This document shows positions 23,699 through 36,080 of a stretch of DNA of 64,000 nt, one piece after another. The translations under genes and the position numbers were made by a program. Below the pieces are notes generated by a model that saw only the letters and a program-made list of their open reading frames with translations, did not search any database and had not been told where the DNA came from. Every line of letters starts with the position of its first letter. Positions within the stretch are counted from its first letter, which is position 1. Origin of the DNA: Amylostereum areolatum (lineage: Eukaryota; Basidiomycota; Agaricomycetes; Russulales; Stereaceae); the NCBI GenBank assembly GCA_012932865.1, contig SAXG01000043.1, forward strand, positions 248,001 to 312,000, written 5' to 3'.

Positions 23699-26600
23699 GT
23701 TTAATCTTTAACAGCGGTATTTGTTTTCCGAGCGGTAAAGTGACGCACCCCTTTCCTTGTCCTTCTTGATAACGGGGTGCCCCACGCTGCTGCTCGTGTC
23801 GTCATCCTCTGACGCGGAGAGCGGGCTGGAGCTGGGGTCCTTGGGCAGCTGTCGATCATCGCGGGAGAGCTTTGTTGACGAAATCGAAGGAAAGCTGCTA
23901 CGCTGCATATCCACGACGCGCCCGCACATGCGCAAGATCTCTTGCCAGGGAGGCGCGAGAGAGCAAGAGAGGGGGGGATGGACTGGGGTAGACTGGGGAA
24001 AGACGAGCGAGGGTAGAAGTGGACGGAGGTGGTGGAGGTGGCGGCGAAACGAACGGAAGGCTATAAGGAGAGGCGCGTGAGGGCGAGTTGCTGATAGAGG
24101 GGAAGAGGCCCACGGGTGCTGATCACCGCCGTACTTGAGGGTTTTGAGGCAAGAATCAGACCAAAGAAACGCGAGTTTACGCCCACGCCGACCGCTGCGT
24201 CTGCTGATGGGGTCCGCCGAACCTGAAGAACCACTGGGACTGACACCGGCTGGCGAGCGCATGCCTGCCAGCCTGCCAGCGTCCAACGCCAGCCAACTCT
24301 CGCGTCTCGGAACAAAGGCACAATCCTACGTCCGCCTTCGCCCTTCCCCTCGGCGCACCAATCCCCGCGCTCCTTCGAATCCACCCACCCGTCCCTACTC
24401 CCGCCTCAGATCTGTTTCGGTTTTTTCTTCTTTTACTCCAACTCTGAGAGCGCGAACCGACCGTCAGGTCTGCTCGAGCAAGACCGTCTGACGTGGGCTA
24501 TCTGAGCGCGCCCTTCCCGTCCTGGGCCAGTCTGCCGACCGTCTTCGTGCCCATATCCAGTCTAGCCTCCGCTCGAATCTCGAAGCTTGTTCGTGAGCCC
24601 AGCTCCCGAGCGCCCAAGGCCACGCCGGAGTTCCTTGATCTTCCGAATCTCAGGAGACAACACTCACCGCCTCGAGCCCCATGACTTGCCCTGTACCCAC
24701 TCCTTCTTCCCACCCGTTCGGTCTTCGCCTCGACGGCCTCTTTGCGCACATGCTGCCCATTTTTGTGGTCAGCGGCCTTCATTTTTTGCGTGATCGTGCT
24801 TTGGGAACAACGCGTTTCGACCCCCGCCACGGAGTAACGCGGCGCGGACTTTGAAAAATAAGAAAGAAGGAAAGAAAGAACGCGACGACACCGTTGAACG
24901 AACTAAGTAGCAGCAGCGAGCACAACATCGTATAAACGCGTTTCATTCGTCTACAGTTCTACACACGCCGCAGGCAGGTAGGCAGGCAGGCATGCAGGCA
25001 GCACGACCTATAACAGAGCCCAGGAAAGAGTCGAAAAGGCTGTAGGGGAGAGCGCGACGGGTGAGAAACATGTGGATGCCGAACATAGTAAAAAAGGTCG
25101 GCACGGAACGGCGTACGCCGTGCGCCGCACCAACGTCTGTCACACCACCCCCTTTGTTCTCCACTGAAACACCGAGCTCGAACCGGTCGCGATCGCACCG
25201 ACGCCCGTGCTCTCCAACCCCCGTTCCTCGCCGTGCGACTTGCGCAAACGACTCCTCTTCACCGTTGACCGTCCCAGGAACTGGCTGTAGGCTCGCGAGC
25301 CAAATTCCACCGGTCGAAGCGCATCATCCCTCGGAGGCGGGGTCCCCGCCCCTCGATCGTGGCGGCAATACTTCGATTCGCGTCAGGAGACGAGCGACCC
25401 TTGGTGGCATTTATTAGTGTAGGCTTGTTGGAGCGGTACGTAATGCGGACCGCAGAACCTGGGGAAGCTTCGTCCAGAGGCGTTTTGCGCGAGTGAATGG
25501 GTTGCTGTACTTCGCGATCCGTCTCGGTGCCTAGATATGAGTGTTATGACCGACTCCTGAGGACACACCTCTACATATCCAGTTGTGACGAGTTGAACTT
25601 GGAGTATTATGAGAGCAGACGGGCGACGGGCTCGGGTGCGAGAACGCACCCGCGATATCTGATGCCTTGCTCCCGAACGGGAAGCGGCCGTACCTTGACA
25701 GTTGGGTCGGAAAGTAGGGAAAACACGAGGCGGGGTGGGTCCTCGCAGGCTGTGTGATCTGGATCTGGCAAGATTAGGTTGCATCTCTAATGTAATTACT
25801 TCCCCTTCGGACGATTGAGAACGCGTGCCAAATGAATTGATTCGACGCGCGAGCACGCCAATGGCATTTCGACGTAACCTCACCGCGACAGATAATAGGG
25901 TCTGCAGGGACGATTTTTTAAAATCGAAGTCGTAGGACGAAGGAGAAAGTAGCGCACATGTCATGCAGACGCTGGATGTTGCAGCAGGCGACCCCGCCGT
26001 TGGGAGGATCGCGATTAGCACGGACGGCCATCCGCGTACGATCTTTCACTCGCGCTCGCCGCAAAACACCGTGACGAAGCAACCCCAAGCACGGAGACCG
26101 TCTGGCAACCATCAAAGTCCTCTGACATGCAATATCCGTTCTGTTAGGACACCCTCTGCCGCAATGTGCCCAGGACTGGACGATTTGATCACAGTGGCAC
26201 GCCGAAGGGAGACAAGTGGCGATGGCGTATATTGGGCGTCGGGTCCGGGGAGGAGAGATGGAGGAAGGAGGGCAGAAAATACACGTACATACGTATGTCC
26301 CGGGGGTTGATGTCATTGCCGGCCTGGTGTGATCTCGACAGATACGGGGAGGGCCAAGGAACCCCCAAAGGCCGCCGATGCACAGCCATGAGGTAAAAAC
26401 AGTTCTGTGCACTCATCTCTGAGGGCTGTACGAACCAAGGATTGTCAGGCAATGCAACGGCGATGGGGCGAGGGATCGACCTACATACATATCGTCGAGC
26501 GTGTTTATTTTCCGCATCCAGTCTGCATCCCAAGACCGCCTTCCATCATTCTTCTTCGCGGGTTAGACGCTCCATGAGGCAGGCCTAATGTCTGGGTCGA

Positions 26601-28136
26601 CACGCGAGTAGCGCTCGTGGCGATGTCGAAGGCGTATCACGAAGGAAAGCCCCGACCATTTTTGGTCAAAGCCAGACATTACCTTCTACCAACAAATCCC
26701 CGATCGTAGCTGTGTCGTCACCACATCGTCAGTACGCGGTCTTCCTCACATCACGGGGATATTGACCATGGCAAAGGTGTGTTTTACCGTGCTGATGTGC
26801 GGGGGTTGGGGGGGACGAACTTCGCCACCTCAGGTGGGACCTGATGCTGGCCGTGGCATGGGGTTCGGAGGCGGGAGGTGCTCGTCAAGCGCAGAGATAA
26901 CGAGCTCGACATCCTGTCGCATCTGATGATGATAAGTTACTTCCTCAAGATCCGTGAAAAATGCGTCCACCCGTGTCATCTGCGCGCGAAGTCGGCGGAC
27001 GCAAGACATCGGGCCCGCACCCGTTCCGCCGGGTGAGCAGCGGTGACTCGAACAGGAAAACGAAAAAAAGGCGCGACGCCTACCGATCGGGGGGTGCGCG
27101 CAGCGACATGCCTGTGTGTCTTCCATGCGATCTCGAAGGATCTACAGTTCTGATGGACAGACTCTTAAGCGTGACCGTCGTTTGCCTTGTTGAGCGTGGG
27201 GCAAAGGTTGCGGGAAGGGGGCTAGGGCGAACAGGCCCGCCCTCGTCACAGAAACTTGCCGAATCCTAATTGGGTATGCAGAGGTAATCCGACGGGGCAC
27301 GGGGGTGTGGCTGGCTCGGGTTGAGCGGGGAAGAAGCCGTCGATGCAAGGAACCCTGCGTGGTCTGCGGTTCGCATGTGAGCTCGAAGCATGGAATGTGA
27401 GAGGGGGATGATGCGTGCACGCTGGGTGAGAGTGGCGGGCTCGTGCGACAGGAGAAAATAGACAGATACGCCGACGCGTTTGAGGCTCAGAGCGTACGCT
27501 TTGCGTGTGCATGACGAAGACGGGCGAGGAACCATTGGAGGCTTCTCGCGGCCTGGAGTACCGCCTCCGAGAGGGTTACATACCCAACTTCTCATGATAC
27601 TCTGGGAGCGACGGCGGAGTGCGCAACCCTCCACGCGCCTACGTCGGCTGGAATCCGACGAACCATGGCCACCTGAGCAGAGCTTACATCGCGTGAGTGT
27701 GTACTTCTGAGCTCTGGGTATATATCCGAAAAAACGTGCGTCAGAAAGGTTTATGCAGCGCTAGGTGTCGCGCGCACATAAGAAAGGGCATGGACACTCA
27801 CGTTTCGGCGACGAAGACCGACTCCGCCTTGCAACATGGCAGGCTCGCTGGAAACCGCTCACTCGCCAATGCCATCACAGGAGTAAACATGAGCTTCCAT
27901 TTCTCTGCGAACAAGTTTTCTGAATCGTCAACCTCCGAAATTCCCTCGCGCACTAAGAAAAGAAGATATTATGGCTATGGCGAGTCGACATGGTGGTTTG
28001 GAAAATAGGAGGAACAATTGCCAGCGTGTGAACTTTGCGCCGGCGGATTTGCATGACGTCATCATTTGCGTGAATCGCCCCATCCTGGTCCCATCGGTAA
28101 TTGGTTGCACCCGCCATTTCTGCCTCAAACCTCGCC
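23699..28136. other. Gene-poor 4.4-kb region
   Basis: No gene recognised. The HMG gene's 5' leader probably reaches to about 24.3 kb. A (GCAG)n-like microsatellite lies near 24973-25000. On the minus strand at 26826-26985 an acceptor-like site is followed by the open segment MTRVDAFFTDLEEVTYHHQM to a stop after RPASGPT, which may be the last exon of an unrecognised gene; no family assigned. Confidence 0.4.
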
Positions 28137-29690
28137 ATGTTCAAGGTGCATAATTTTGTTCGGAAGAGACCACCGCCCTATATACGACCTCCTACGTTCT
28201 CACTTACGTTCCTTGGGACCGCCAGCGGGAGCGGTCCTTCTCTCGGTCGCTCCTGCACTGCCGCCAGTCTCTCGCTTGGGAAACGGCAATGGTGTACGTC
28301 GTCGCGCGAATACACACATCTTTCGTGCTCACACCCAAATCTGCCTCAGTGGTAGACTGTTCTGAGGGAACGCTGCGACAGCACCGACGGGCGACCTCGG
28401 AAAAGATAATCGGGAGTCTGAACCAAGTGGAGCGTATCTTCATCACGCATTTGCATGGTGTGTTGCAATCTCCTTGCGCAGTAAACGGTGCTGAAAGACG
28501 AATGTTTTAAGCCGACCACTGCATGGGCATTGTGTCCTTCATGAAGGCCAGGCTTCCTTGGAAGCCCACGCTGGCAGAGTCACACCCCGCAGAGTCAACG
28601 CCAATAGAGTCAGAACCCGCAGAGTTAACACCCGTAGAGTCGAAGCCCGCAGATTCACAACCCGAAGAGCCCTCTTCCACACCCTCCCCTTTGGTGCGTC
28701 TCAAGTTTTCTGTCGTCGCATCAGTCCTAGACTTCCTCAGGTGCAACGCCCATAGTTCCACTTATACGGCCCCAAGGGCCTACGCACGTTCGTGCGCTTC
28801 CTTCTCAAAGCGACGTCCACCACCCTCGGCAGCGACTACGCTGTGCACGAATTGCTACAAAACGGCGAAACGCCTACCTCATGCGCAAAGGACGAGAGGC
28901 ATCCAAACGAGCGCGTCGGAAGGAACGTATATCCCGGGAAGGATGGGCTTTGGCGGGGCATCGTACGGGAGAGGACTGTCCAGGTCAGCGCCGGGCCTTT
29001 GACGCATCGTGGTGAGTAGTTCTCTATAATATAAGTCGTCTTCGAAACTGATTCCTCCACGCGTGTGTCTTTCGTGCAGTCCCCTGCGTGGGCTATGTCT
29101 TCGACGGATACTCTATGGGCAAGCTCGTCATGCTGGGCGACACTTGCGACCCCGAGGCCATTGCCCCCATCGCAAGGAACGCGGATATCCTCGTGCACGA
29201 AGCCACTGCGATGGTCCCGCCCGTCATGACGCTGAACAAGGTCAAAAAGAGCACCGTTCTGAACCAAGTGAAGGATCCGTCATCGATGTACGATCTCCGC
29301 TCTGATACGGAAGCGTGGGTGCGCACCAAGGCCGTCGCGAAGGGCCACTCCACGGCGCGCATGGCGGGCGAATTCGCGGTGGCGATCAACGCGAAACAGC
29401 TGTACTTGAACCATCTTTCGTTCCGGTGAGTCTTTGCGTTTCACGACCCGCCGTGTTCGCCCGCTCACAGCAATGTGTGCTTGCGCAGCGTTCACGACTC
29501 CGTCGTGGAGGCAAAGCTGTGGTACGACGACGAAATCCCGGCGAAGGCGACAAATACCCTGGTTTCTCTGGCATGTCTCCAACATCAAGCGGAGGCGGCG
29601 GATCCCTCGGGGGCCCTGCGCGCGACCGTGGCGATGGATCTTCAACGAGTCAGCCTTGATATTGGGGACCAGGTGCACAATACAAAATAG
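28137..29690 (+). CDS. Short-form tRNase Z (ELAC1-like)
   Basis: Metallo-beta-lactamase-fold endonuclease that trims the 3' trailer of precursor tRNAs. The start at 28137 gives MFKVHNFVRKRPPPYIRPP, FSLTFLGTASGSGPSLGRSC, and after splicing WLVDCSEGTLRQH. The zinc motif HxHxDH is rebuilt across an intron as THLHADHCMGIVSFMK. Later blocks are LYGPKGLRTFVRFLL, GYVFDGYSMGKLVMLGDTCD with the GDT motif, ADILVHEATA, and KGHSTARMAGEFAVAINAKQ with LYLNHLSFR, all matching the single-domain family. Unusual is an insert after the zinc motif (about 28567-28680) of an imperfect five-residue Pro/Glu/Ser repeat. Six or so short introns. Length about 400 residues, somewhat longer than usual because of this insert. 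Confidence 0.9.
28567..28675 (+). repeat. 15-bp coding minisatellite in the RNase Z gene
   Basis: About seven imperfect 15-bp units related to GAGTCAACGCCAGCA encode PAES/PIES/PAEL-like pentapeptides. The tract is in frame and lies between the HxHxDH exon and the next conserved block, so it should form a surface loop. Confidence 0.7.
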
Positions 29691-30150
29691 GATACGTCTT
29701 GTCGTTCGTGGAGCCTTTGTCATGATTCTTGATGCCAGTGCTTGCATCAAACGCCCGACATCCCTGCTGAAGTGCTGATGGAGCATTGAACGTTGACCGT
29801 GGACGTTGATGGGCGAAGTCGCGTCTTCACTGCCTACGGAGCTGTATTCATGTGGTTCTCCAGGGGAGATTGAAAAGATGGGCTGATGGGTGGTGCAGTG
29901 GTGAACGATGTTATATGTGACCGTGGATGAGTTGGATATTTATTAGCGAACAATATCAATGGCAGAGTACATAAACACTTTCTGACAGTACGTACTTACC
30001 AAGTACAGAGCTAAAGAGCCACGCAAAAAAACCGCCTCCGAGTACCGAAAGACTGTACAACCATGAATGGTGCTGAGATTCGAGTACGTACAACACCCTG
30101 GATGTGCTTATTCAACATTCAACCCCGACCAACACGAACCCACATACTGG
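29691..30150. other. Convergent 3' flanks
   Basis: Lies between the stop codons of RNase Z (+) and the APH-like gene (-). No coding features seen; AT-richer as expected for 3' UTRs. Confidence 0.5.
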
Positions 30151-31050
30151 TTAATAAAGATAGGACGCCCAACTATACATCGTTTTGAACGTGCGGACTT
30201 GGTTTGGGCACGGCTCGCATAACGCCGACTCGGAAATCATTTTCTGCCACAGCTCGACGCCCTTCCACCGTGCGTATCCCTGCTTTTCCAGCATATAATG
30301 GTTCCAGAAATAAGGGTACCACCCCGCCTCGGCCCAGTCGACGATACCGACAACATGGCCGTTGTCGATCATGACGTTGCATGGTACGAGATCGCCGTGT
30401 GTGAACACGGGAGGGCGACTGCAGTCGAAAGGGCGAAGACGCTCCTCCACGGTTGGCCCGTCCGATGCTGGATAGTAGGGATAGTACCCTTTGATGTTGA
30501 TGAAGTATTCCAGGAAGGATCTCGTCGTGCGCAGGTGATCAGAGCCAATGGGATAATCGTGGAGGAAGCGGTAAAAGTAGACATTCTTCCACGGACCGTG
30601 AAGCGGTCCTAGAATTGTGCGATGGGAGCTGAGCTGAGAGAGGCTTGTGATGATTTCTTTGAGCTCGCGGCCGATTGTCGCGCGCGCATCCGCATCGAGC
30701 CCTGGGAGGGCATCTTGTAGGGTTGAACCGGGGAGACGTTCCTCGACAATGTAGCACATTCCTCGCTCGCTGAAGACGGCGTAAACATGCGGGACGCGTA
30801 TGTTTGTGTGGCGTGAAACGTATTGCATCGTCTCCGCCTCCACCGGTAGGACCCGGTCCCCGTACTTGATAATTAGAGGGATGCCGTCCAACTCGGCTTC
30901 CAGGACGTGGCGGCCGAAGGCGACGAGGTCTGGCATGTAAACCCACTTGTAGACCCTATCGGGGTCGTCGTTGAGTGCCGTGGCTGTTGATAGAAGTGAT
31001 TTGATGTCGGAAAGAGTTAGGTAATCCATGTTCATCCTCGAAGTGGCCAT
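30151..31050 (-). CDS. APH-fold phosphotransferase family protein
   Basis: Single-exon, 299-residue protein with the aminoglycoside phosphotransferase/choline-kinase fold, a family greatly expanded in fungi and rarely linked to antibiotic resistance. The N-lobe shows IPLIIKYGDRVLPVEAETMQ, with the nucleotide-binding Lys in IIKYG, and MCYIVEERLPGSTLQDALPG as the hinge. The catalytic loop is VFTHGDLVPCNVMID (HGD and N) and the metal-binding Asp lies in VVGIVDWAEAGWYPYFW. The C-terminus is Trp/Tyr-rich. The absence of introns contrasts with its neighbours. Substrate unknown. Confidence 0.88.
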   Translation of the reverse strand: MATSRMNMDYLTLSDIKSLLSTATALNDDPDRVYKWVYMPDLVAFGRHVLEAELDGIPLIIKYGDRVLPVEAETMQYVSRHTNIRVPHVYAVFSERGMCYIVEERLPGSTLQDALPGLDADARATIGRELKEIITSLSQLSSHRTILGPLHGPWKNVYFYRFLHDYPIGSDHLRTTRSFLEYFINIKGYYPYYPASDGPTVEERLRPFDCSRPPVFTHGDLVPCNVMIDNGHVVGIVDWAEAGWYPYFWNHYMLEKQGYARWKGVELWQKMISESALCEPCPNQVRTFKTMYSWASYLY

Positions 31051-31620
31051 AACGGGGGAGGTGCTATTAGCCTAGTTCTAGTATGTTGTACTACTGCGAT
31101 GGCGGCAGGTGCTCACTCGGGCCTCAAGGACGAAAGACAAGTCGGAAAGTCCCCTGCGGGGATCCGGAGCTTTGAGCTACCATTTAGGTATGTCTGATTT
31201 CAGCAGCGATATTAGAAATGCACTCACGATATAATCAGAGAGCAGAATCGTGGTCAAGAGAAGAGAGTAAGCTTGGGCGGGCGTCGATTGGGCGTCGATG
31301 AACGAAAGAGTCCGCCGAGAGTCTAGATCACGGCCCGGTTACCAGATTTCATAGGTACCACGTCACGGTCCTTTTGAACAGCATTGGATGGTTCAATGGC
31401 CCACTGGCACCCATCGACATGCCGTTTTGGCTGGACAGTTCGAATCAGTCTGTTCGATACTGCAACACGCCGTTTTTTTGAAGCAAAGCTAGGCCTATGT
31501 ATGTAGTACAAGAAACAACTCCACGGTAGCAGCGTAATATACAAGCAGACTCGGATACCCAAACCCCAACCCGGAAACTATCGAAGCCCATTCGTCGCCC
31601 CACTCCAGCCCCGCCAGTCG
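31051..31620. other. Intergenic
   Basis: Between two minus-strand genes; contains the APH promoter and the 3' end of the Zn2Cys6 gene. No coding or structural feature seen. Confidence 0.45.
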
Positions 31621-33568
31621 TTATTGCCCACTAACGAGAGAGTCTGCCATGTCTACGTCCATCGCGTCTCCGTTCCCGTCCCCACCCCTCTCCACATAAC
31701 CGCTGACCCCGCCCTCCTCGCTCGCACGTAGGAGCCTCAGCCCACCGCTCTCGACGCCTCCCTTCCCCGCCGGGATCGTCCCATCCATCCTCGCCGACGC
31801 CAACAAAGGCATCGATACCGACATCGGGAACGGCGCGTCCGACACCGCACGGGGACGTGCGCTAGGCGTCGAGCGCATGTCCAAGAAGCCGCCGTGCCCA
31901 TCGCTGGCGTCGACCGAGGACGCGGAGGGCAAGGCAAACGCCGATCTCTGGTCTGTGTCCGTCGCAGTGCCGTATTCGTGGGCGCTCGCCGACGAGAAGG
32001 GGCTGGAGGAAGGTGGCGGCCCCGAGGACGAGGATGAGGACGAGGACGAGGACGAACGGCCTCGCGCCGACAGTTCCGCGTCGACGGCCCGATAGTATGC
32101 GCCGACGTCCAGCCCAAGGCTCGTCGCCGCGGCGGGATTGAAGACGTTTGAGCGCACGTTGATGGTGGAGAAGTCGAGCGGCGGAGGGCGCACACGCGTG
32201 CGCCGTGGCTCATTGGTTTCCGGCGTGGTGGTGCAAACGGGGATCCGTGGCGTGGTGTCGTTGTCTGCACGGGAGGGAGCGCCTTCGCCTTTGTTGGAGG
32301 GAGACAAGGTCGGGAGGGGATAGGAGCCGTAGAAAGGGGACGGCGAGTAGAGAACTGCGTTCGGCATCGGCGCCTCGTATCCTCCATGCTCGGCGAGAGT
32401 GTCCGGCGCAAACGACGCGCGCAAGGGCGAGCTGGCGTGGGAGTGTGGGGCTGGGCGGAGGTGCGCGTCGACGTTGACGTGACGCGCGTGGGGGTTGGTG
32501 TAAGGCGGAGTATGCACTTGGGAGGGCATGGTGGCCGCGCGCTTGCGGGAGAGGTACGAGGTGGGCTGGATGAGCGGCGGGGTGAGGATCGCGAACGAGG
32601 AGGTGCTCGTCGCCGTTTGAGGGGACCCGCTTGCCGAGCCGGAACGGCGAGAGCTGGACGCGGAGGAGGGCGGTGCGATGAGCGAGCCGCGGCGGGAGCG
32701 CACGGGTCCGATCGAGGACGCGGTCGAGGACGAAGGAGAGCGCGCGTCGACCAAGGACAGTGGCGGAGGCTTGGGCTTGGGCTTATTCGGCCCCCGCATC
32801 TTGCGCTCGGGGGCGTATTCGCAGACGAGACCACGGAGACCGCATCGTTGGCAGACGGGATGATCGCCGGAGCACTGGAGACAGGAGGGGTGCAGAGGGT
32901 CAACAAAGGGGGCGAAGGGACAGGAGGCGAGTGCATACCTTGGCCTTTCGGACGCGGCACTTCTCGCAGGCCTGCATCGTGCGGACGCGGGGGTTCAGAG
33001 CCACTGCGAGGGCGGAATGTGATGCGGGAGCGTGACTCTTGGAGTGGGGAGGGGAGGGAAAGGACGATGGCGCGTAGCCATGATAGGAGGAGAGACCAGA
33101 GAAACTCCCCGGCAAACTCCCCGTGGCGTGACGCTCAAGGTGTGCGTCTAGATAATGGTCGGTGGAGTATCCCGACGTGAATGATTCGATGCCAGCATGG
33201 TCTTGAGTGGGGAAGGTGTAGTCCGGATAGGGGTGGCTGAACGCCGGGCGGGGGATGGGGGCTGCTAGAGCGAACGGCGTGGACGAAGCCGCGGCGGAGT
33301 CGTGGGGGAGGGATTGGTTGAAGTAAGGCAGATCTCCCAGTGGTTGAGCGAATGACTCGGCATCCATGAAGAGGCAAGAGAGGTCCAGCGTATCCAGAGA
33401 CGACGAGTCCGATTGGGGATACATTTGGCTTGTACTTGGTGCCGAGGGATAGGCGGGCTCGACGGCGCTGCTCAAGAGAGAAGAGCGGCGGGAGTGGGGG
33501 GGCGCGTCGAGGTCGAGGGCACAGGAGACGTTGAAGAGGGGATAATAAAGCTCTGCGTGGTCCGCCAT
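31621..33568 (-). CDS. Zn2Cys6 transcription factor with central zinc cluster
   Basis: Fungal binuclear zinc-cluster DNA-binding protein. The start at 33568 gives MADHAELYYPLFNVSCALDL. About 195 Ser/Pro/Tyr-rich residues precede the cluster. The cluster is split by one intron (about 32870-32936): ACEKCRVRKAK joins CSGDHPVCQRCGLRGLVCEY, giving C-x2-C-x6-C-x6-C-x2-C-x6-C, a complete set of six cysteines. A basic Pro/Lys stretch MRGPNKPKPKPPP follows, then about 370 low-complexity residues with a long Ser run near 32030-32060 and an acidic end DAMDVDMADSLVSGQ. No fungal_trans middle-homology domain is visible, unlike the factor at 46461-49949. Total about 600 residues. Target genes unknown. Confidence 0.88.
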
Positions 33569-34239
33569 GGTGAAAAGAGGGGAGGGGATATGGACAATGT
33601 TCGATATAAGTATAGAGTGCGGCGCATGGATGAGACATCGTTAGGAGGCACCCCTCTCAACGGAAAGTAAAACCAGTCCATCGGCACAGGACCGGGCACA
33701 CAGCTTGCCGAGCATGCGCCGGCGCTGTCTCAGCCGAGACGTCGATATACACCTCCGATCAGCGAGAAAATGTAGAGTTCCACCCAAATTGTTTCGGTTG
33801 GAACACGGCTGAGGTCTCACATTGCCGAGGCCCTCCTTTCGCTCGTGGGTCGAGCGGTCTAGACGCAGGCTTGACGCGTTGAATATAACCCTGATATCCT
33901 TGTAGCAGCTGGATTGGCACCACGGTCGCCGTCCATCAAACGTATTGTTTTGCGAAAATGGAGCTGGTCACTAGAACAACATTCATCATGAGTGGCATCG
34001 TCGAAGGTATGATATGGAAGCAAACGAACGTTGGGAAGCTGGCCATTGCCTTCTGGGCCGGGACCAGTCTCCTAAAGTCAGCGTGGGGCTGAAGCAATAA
34101 AAAAAGGGGGGGACATCTGGGCCGAGACTTTACTCTGAGGGGAGTCGGCGAAAGACGTGGAATATTGGAGATGCGATTATGGAAGGAAGAACACAAGTTA
34201 TAGTAGTAAGTACGAGGGGAACACGAAGTCTTGACAACA
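33569..34239. other. Intergenic
   Basis: Between two minus-strand genes: promoter of the Zn2Cys6 factor and 3' flank of the F-box gene. No feature recognised. Confidence 0.45.
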
Positions 34240-36080
34240 TTACTCGACCCGCGAGTCCACCCCGGTCCCCGCCGACCACTCGACGACGACGCCCCATTGC
34301 TCCAATGTTCGCGCTCTATCCTCAGGTATGAGCTTGCATCCCGTGATCTTCACATGCGCAATCCTGACCGACGCCGTGCTTTCCCCTCCTTCCCTCCCGG
34401 CCTCCGCACGCACCGACCGCTTCAACGGCCTGATCAAGCGCTGGCCCGCCGCCTGCTCCGCCGTACCGCTCCCGTTGCGCATCTTGACCACGTGCACGAG
34501 CGCCTCGAACGACGCGTCTTCGCACTCCCAGAGGTCGATGCGGCGCAGACGCGGGCAGCAGCGACGCGGGCCTGAGCAGAGGGCTTCGAGGAGGAGGTTG
34601 GCGCCGATGACGAGGTCGCAGGCGAGGACGGTGAGCGCGGGCATGTACCCGAGCATGGCGGGGGCGCCCTCGGTCGCGAGCGTGAATGCTGTGAGGTGGA
34701 GATGGGTGACGTGGGCGAGGCGAGGATCGCGGAAGATGGACTCGGGACGGGGAAGGGAGGGGAGCCCCTCAGAGTCGATCGGCAACGCGGTGTTGGCGAT
34801 GTACAGCGTTTCGAGCGCGGGGAAGGTGAGCTTGAGGAAGGGCACGCGGAGGCCGTCGCTGGAGGTGCATTCGGCGCGGAGGGTGCGCAGGGATGGAAGG
34901 GCGACGGGGGAGGTCGGGGAGTGGTGGAGGGCCACTTGTAGGACGTTCGGACCGGTCATGGGCACGCCGTGCTTGTCGATGTCGACAAAGGTGATGTCGA
35001 GCTCCTCCAGGGAGGGCATGGGGAAGTAGGTGAGCAGGTAATGTAGGCACTCTGGGTGAGCGTTTGTCCACTCGAGGTCGCGTAGGAAAGGGAGGGGCAC
35101 CGGGCCGAGAATGGTGGTCGTGGTCGCCGCTCCGTCCATCCAAGAGTCCACCGCGCTTTGCGCGTCCAACGATCTGTCGAATATCGGTCCCGCACCGAGC
35201 AAGGGACAGACGTTCGAGTGAAGGTGTGCATGCCAGGATCCGGGCGAGCTGTGCGATGCTGGGATATGCGCTGGACCCGGGGTCCACGCAGAGGGTAAGC
35301 TCCCTGAGGGAAGGATACAAGCTGATCGGAATGAAAGACAGGGATATGTTGGTGATGGTGATGGTGTGGAGGTTGGGGAACCGCGTCCGTCGCCACGGAC
35401 GGTCTTCTGCCTTTGGAGAAGGGGAAATGGAAAATGGGGGGCGCGCGATCGCATCCGAAGAAAGGTCGAGGGTTTCCAGGTGAGGAAATTCCTTGCCGCC
35501 GCGCTTGAGGAAGAGGGAGATGCGGACGATGAACGCTCTCGGGGCCTGCACGCAAAGACCACTGATGGAAGGAAAACGGTCGAGAATGAGGGGCGCGTCG
35601 GGTTCTGGAACGACGGACGACGTTTGCGAGTCCGGCGGCGTAGAGGACGTTGAGAGGTGCCCCCTTGGACCGCTCGAAAAAGACTTCGGACGAGGTTGCC
35701 GTGAGTTCCCCGCAATTGACGTCGATCGACTTCAAGACGATGCGATGCCACAGGCGGGGGATGTCGAGCGCAATGGCGCGCCACTTGCGGCAGACGTGCG
35801 AGATCGCGACGGGGACGCGATCTATGCCGGTGGCATGGTGGGAATTGAGGGGATCTTCGACGCAGAGGAGGAAGATGTGGATGAGGAGTTCGGTGGGGAG
35901 CCAGTTGGCGGGGATGTGTTGCGTTTCGAGGACCTCGCGTTCGGCTTCGAGAGAGAGACGTTCGGCGCGCATGGAGTCGAGAAGGGCTTGCATGTCTGCT
36001 TCGCGTTGGTGGAGAACTTGGAGTTTTCCGTTTACGACGGCCAGGTCGCGTTCGAGGGTTGTGGGAGACGGTCTCGCCAT
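34240..36080 (-). CDS. F-box-like protein with leucine-rich C-terminal part
   Basis: Probable SCF ubiquitin-ligase adaptor of the large agaricomycete F-box family. The N-terminus is a coiled coil (ERDLAVVNGKLQVLHQREAD... to about residue 55), followed by the F-box: IPANWLPTELLIHIFLLC, VPVAISHVCRKWRAIALDIP and RLWHRIVL. The rest shows LRR-like pieces such as PHLETLDLSSDAIA, FPNLHTITITNISLSFIPIS, MPSLEELDITFVDIDKHGVP and LRRIDLWECEDASFEALV. The conserved reading moves between all three frames, at about 35615 and about 35160. A 76-nt intron with a weak donor could explain the first; the second has no good intron. So the gene may be intact with short introns, or frame-disrupted. Confidence 0.75.

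Noticed and set aside
30151..31050. Antibiotic-resistance kinase
   Set aside because: The APH fold alone does not indicate resistance; fungal genomes hold many such genes of unknown substrate.
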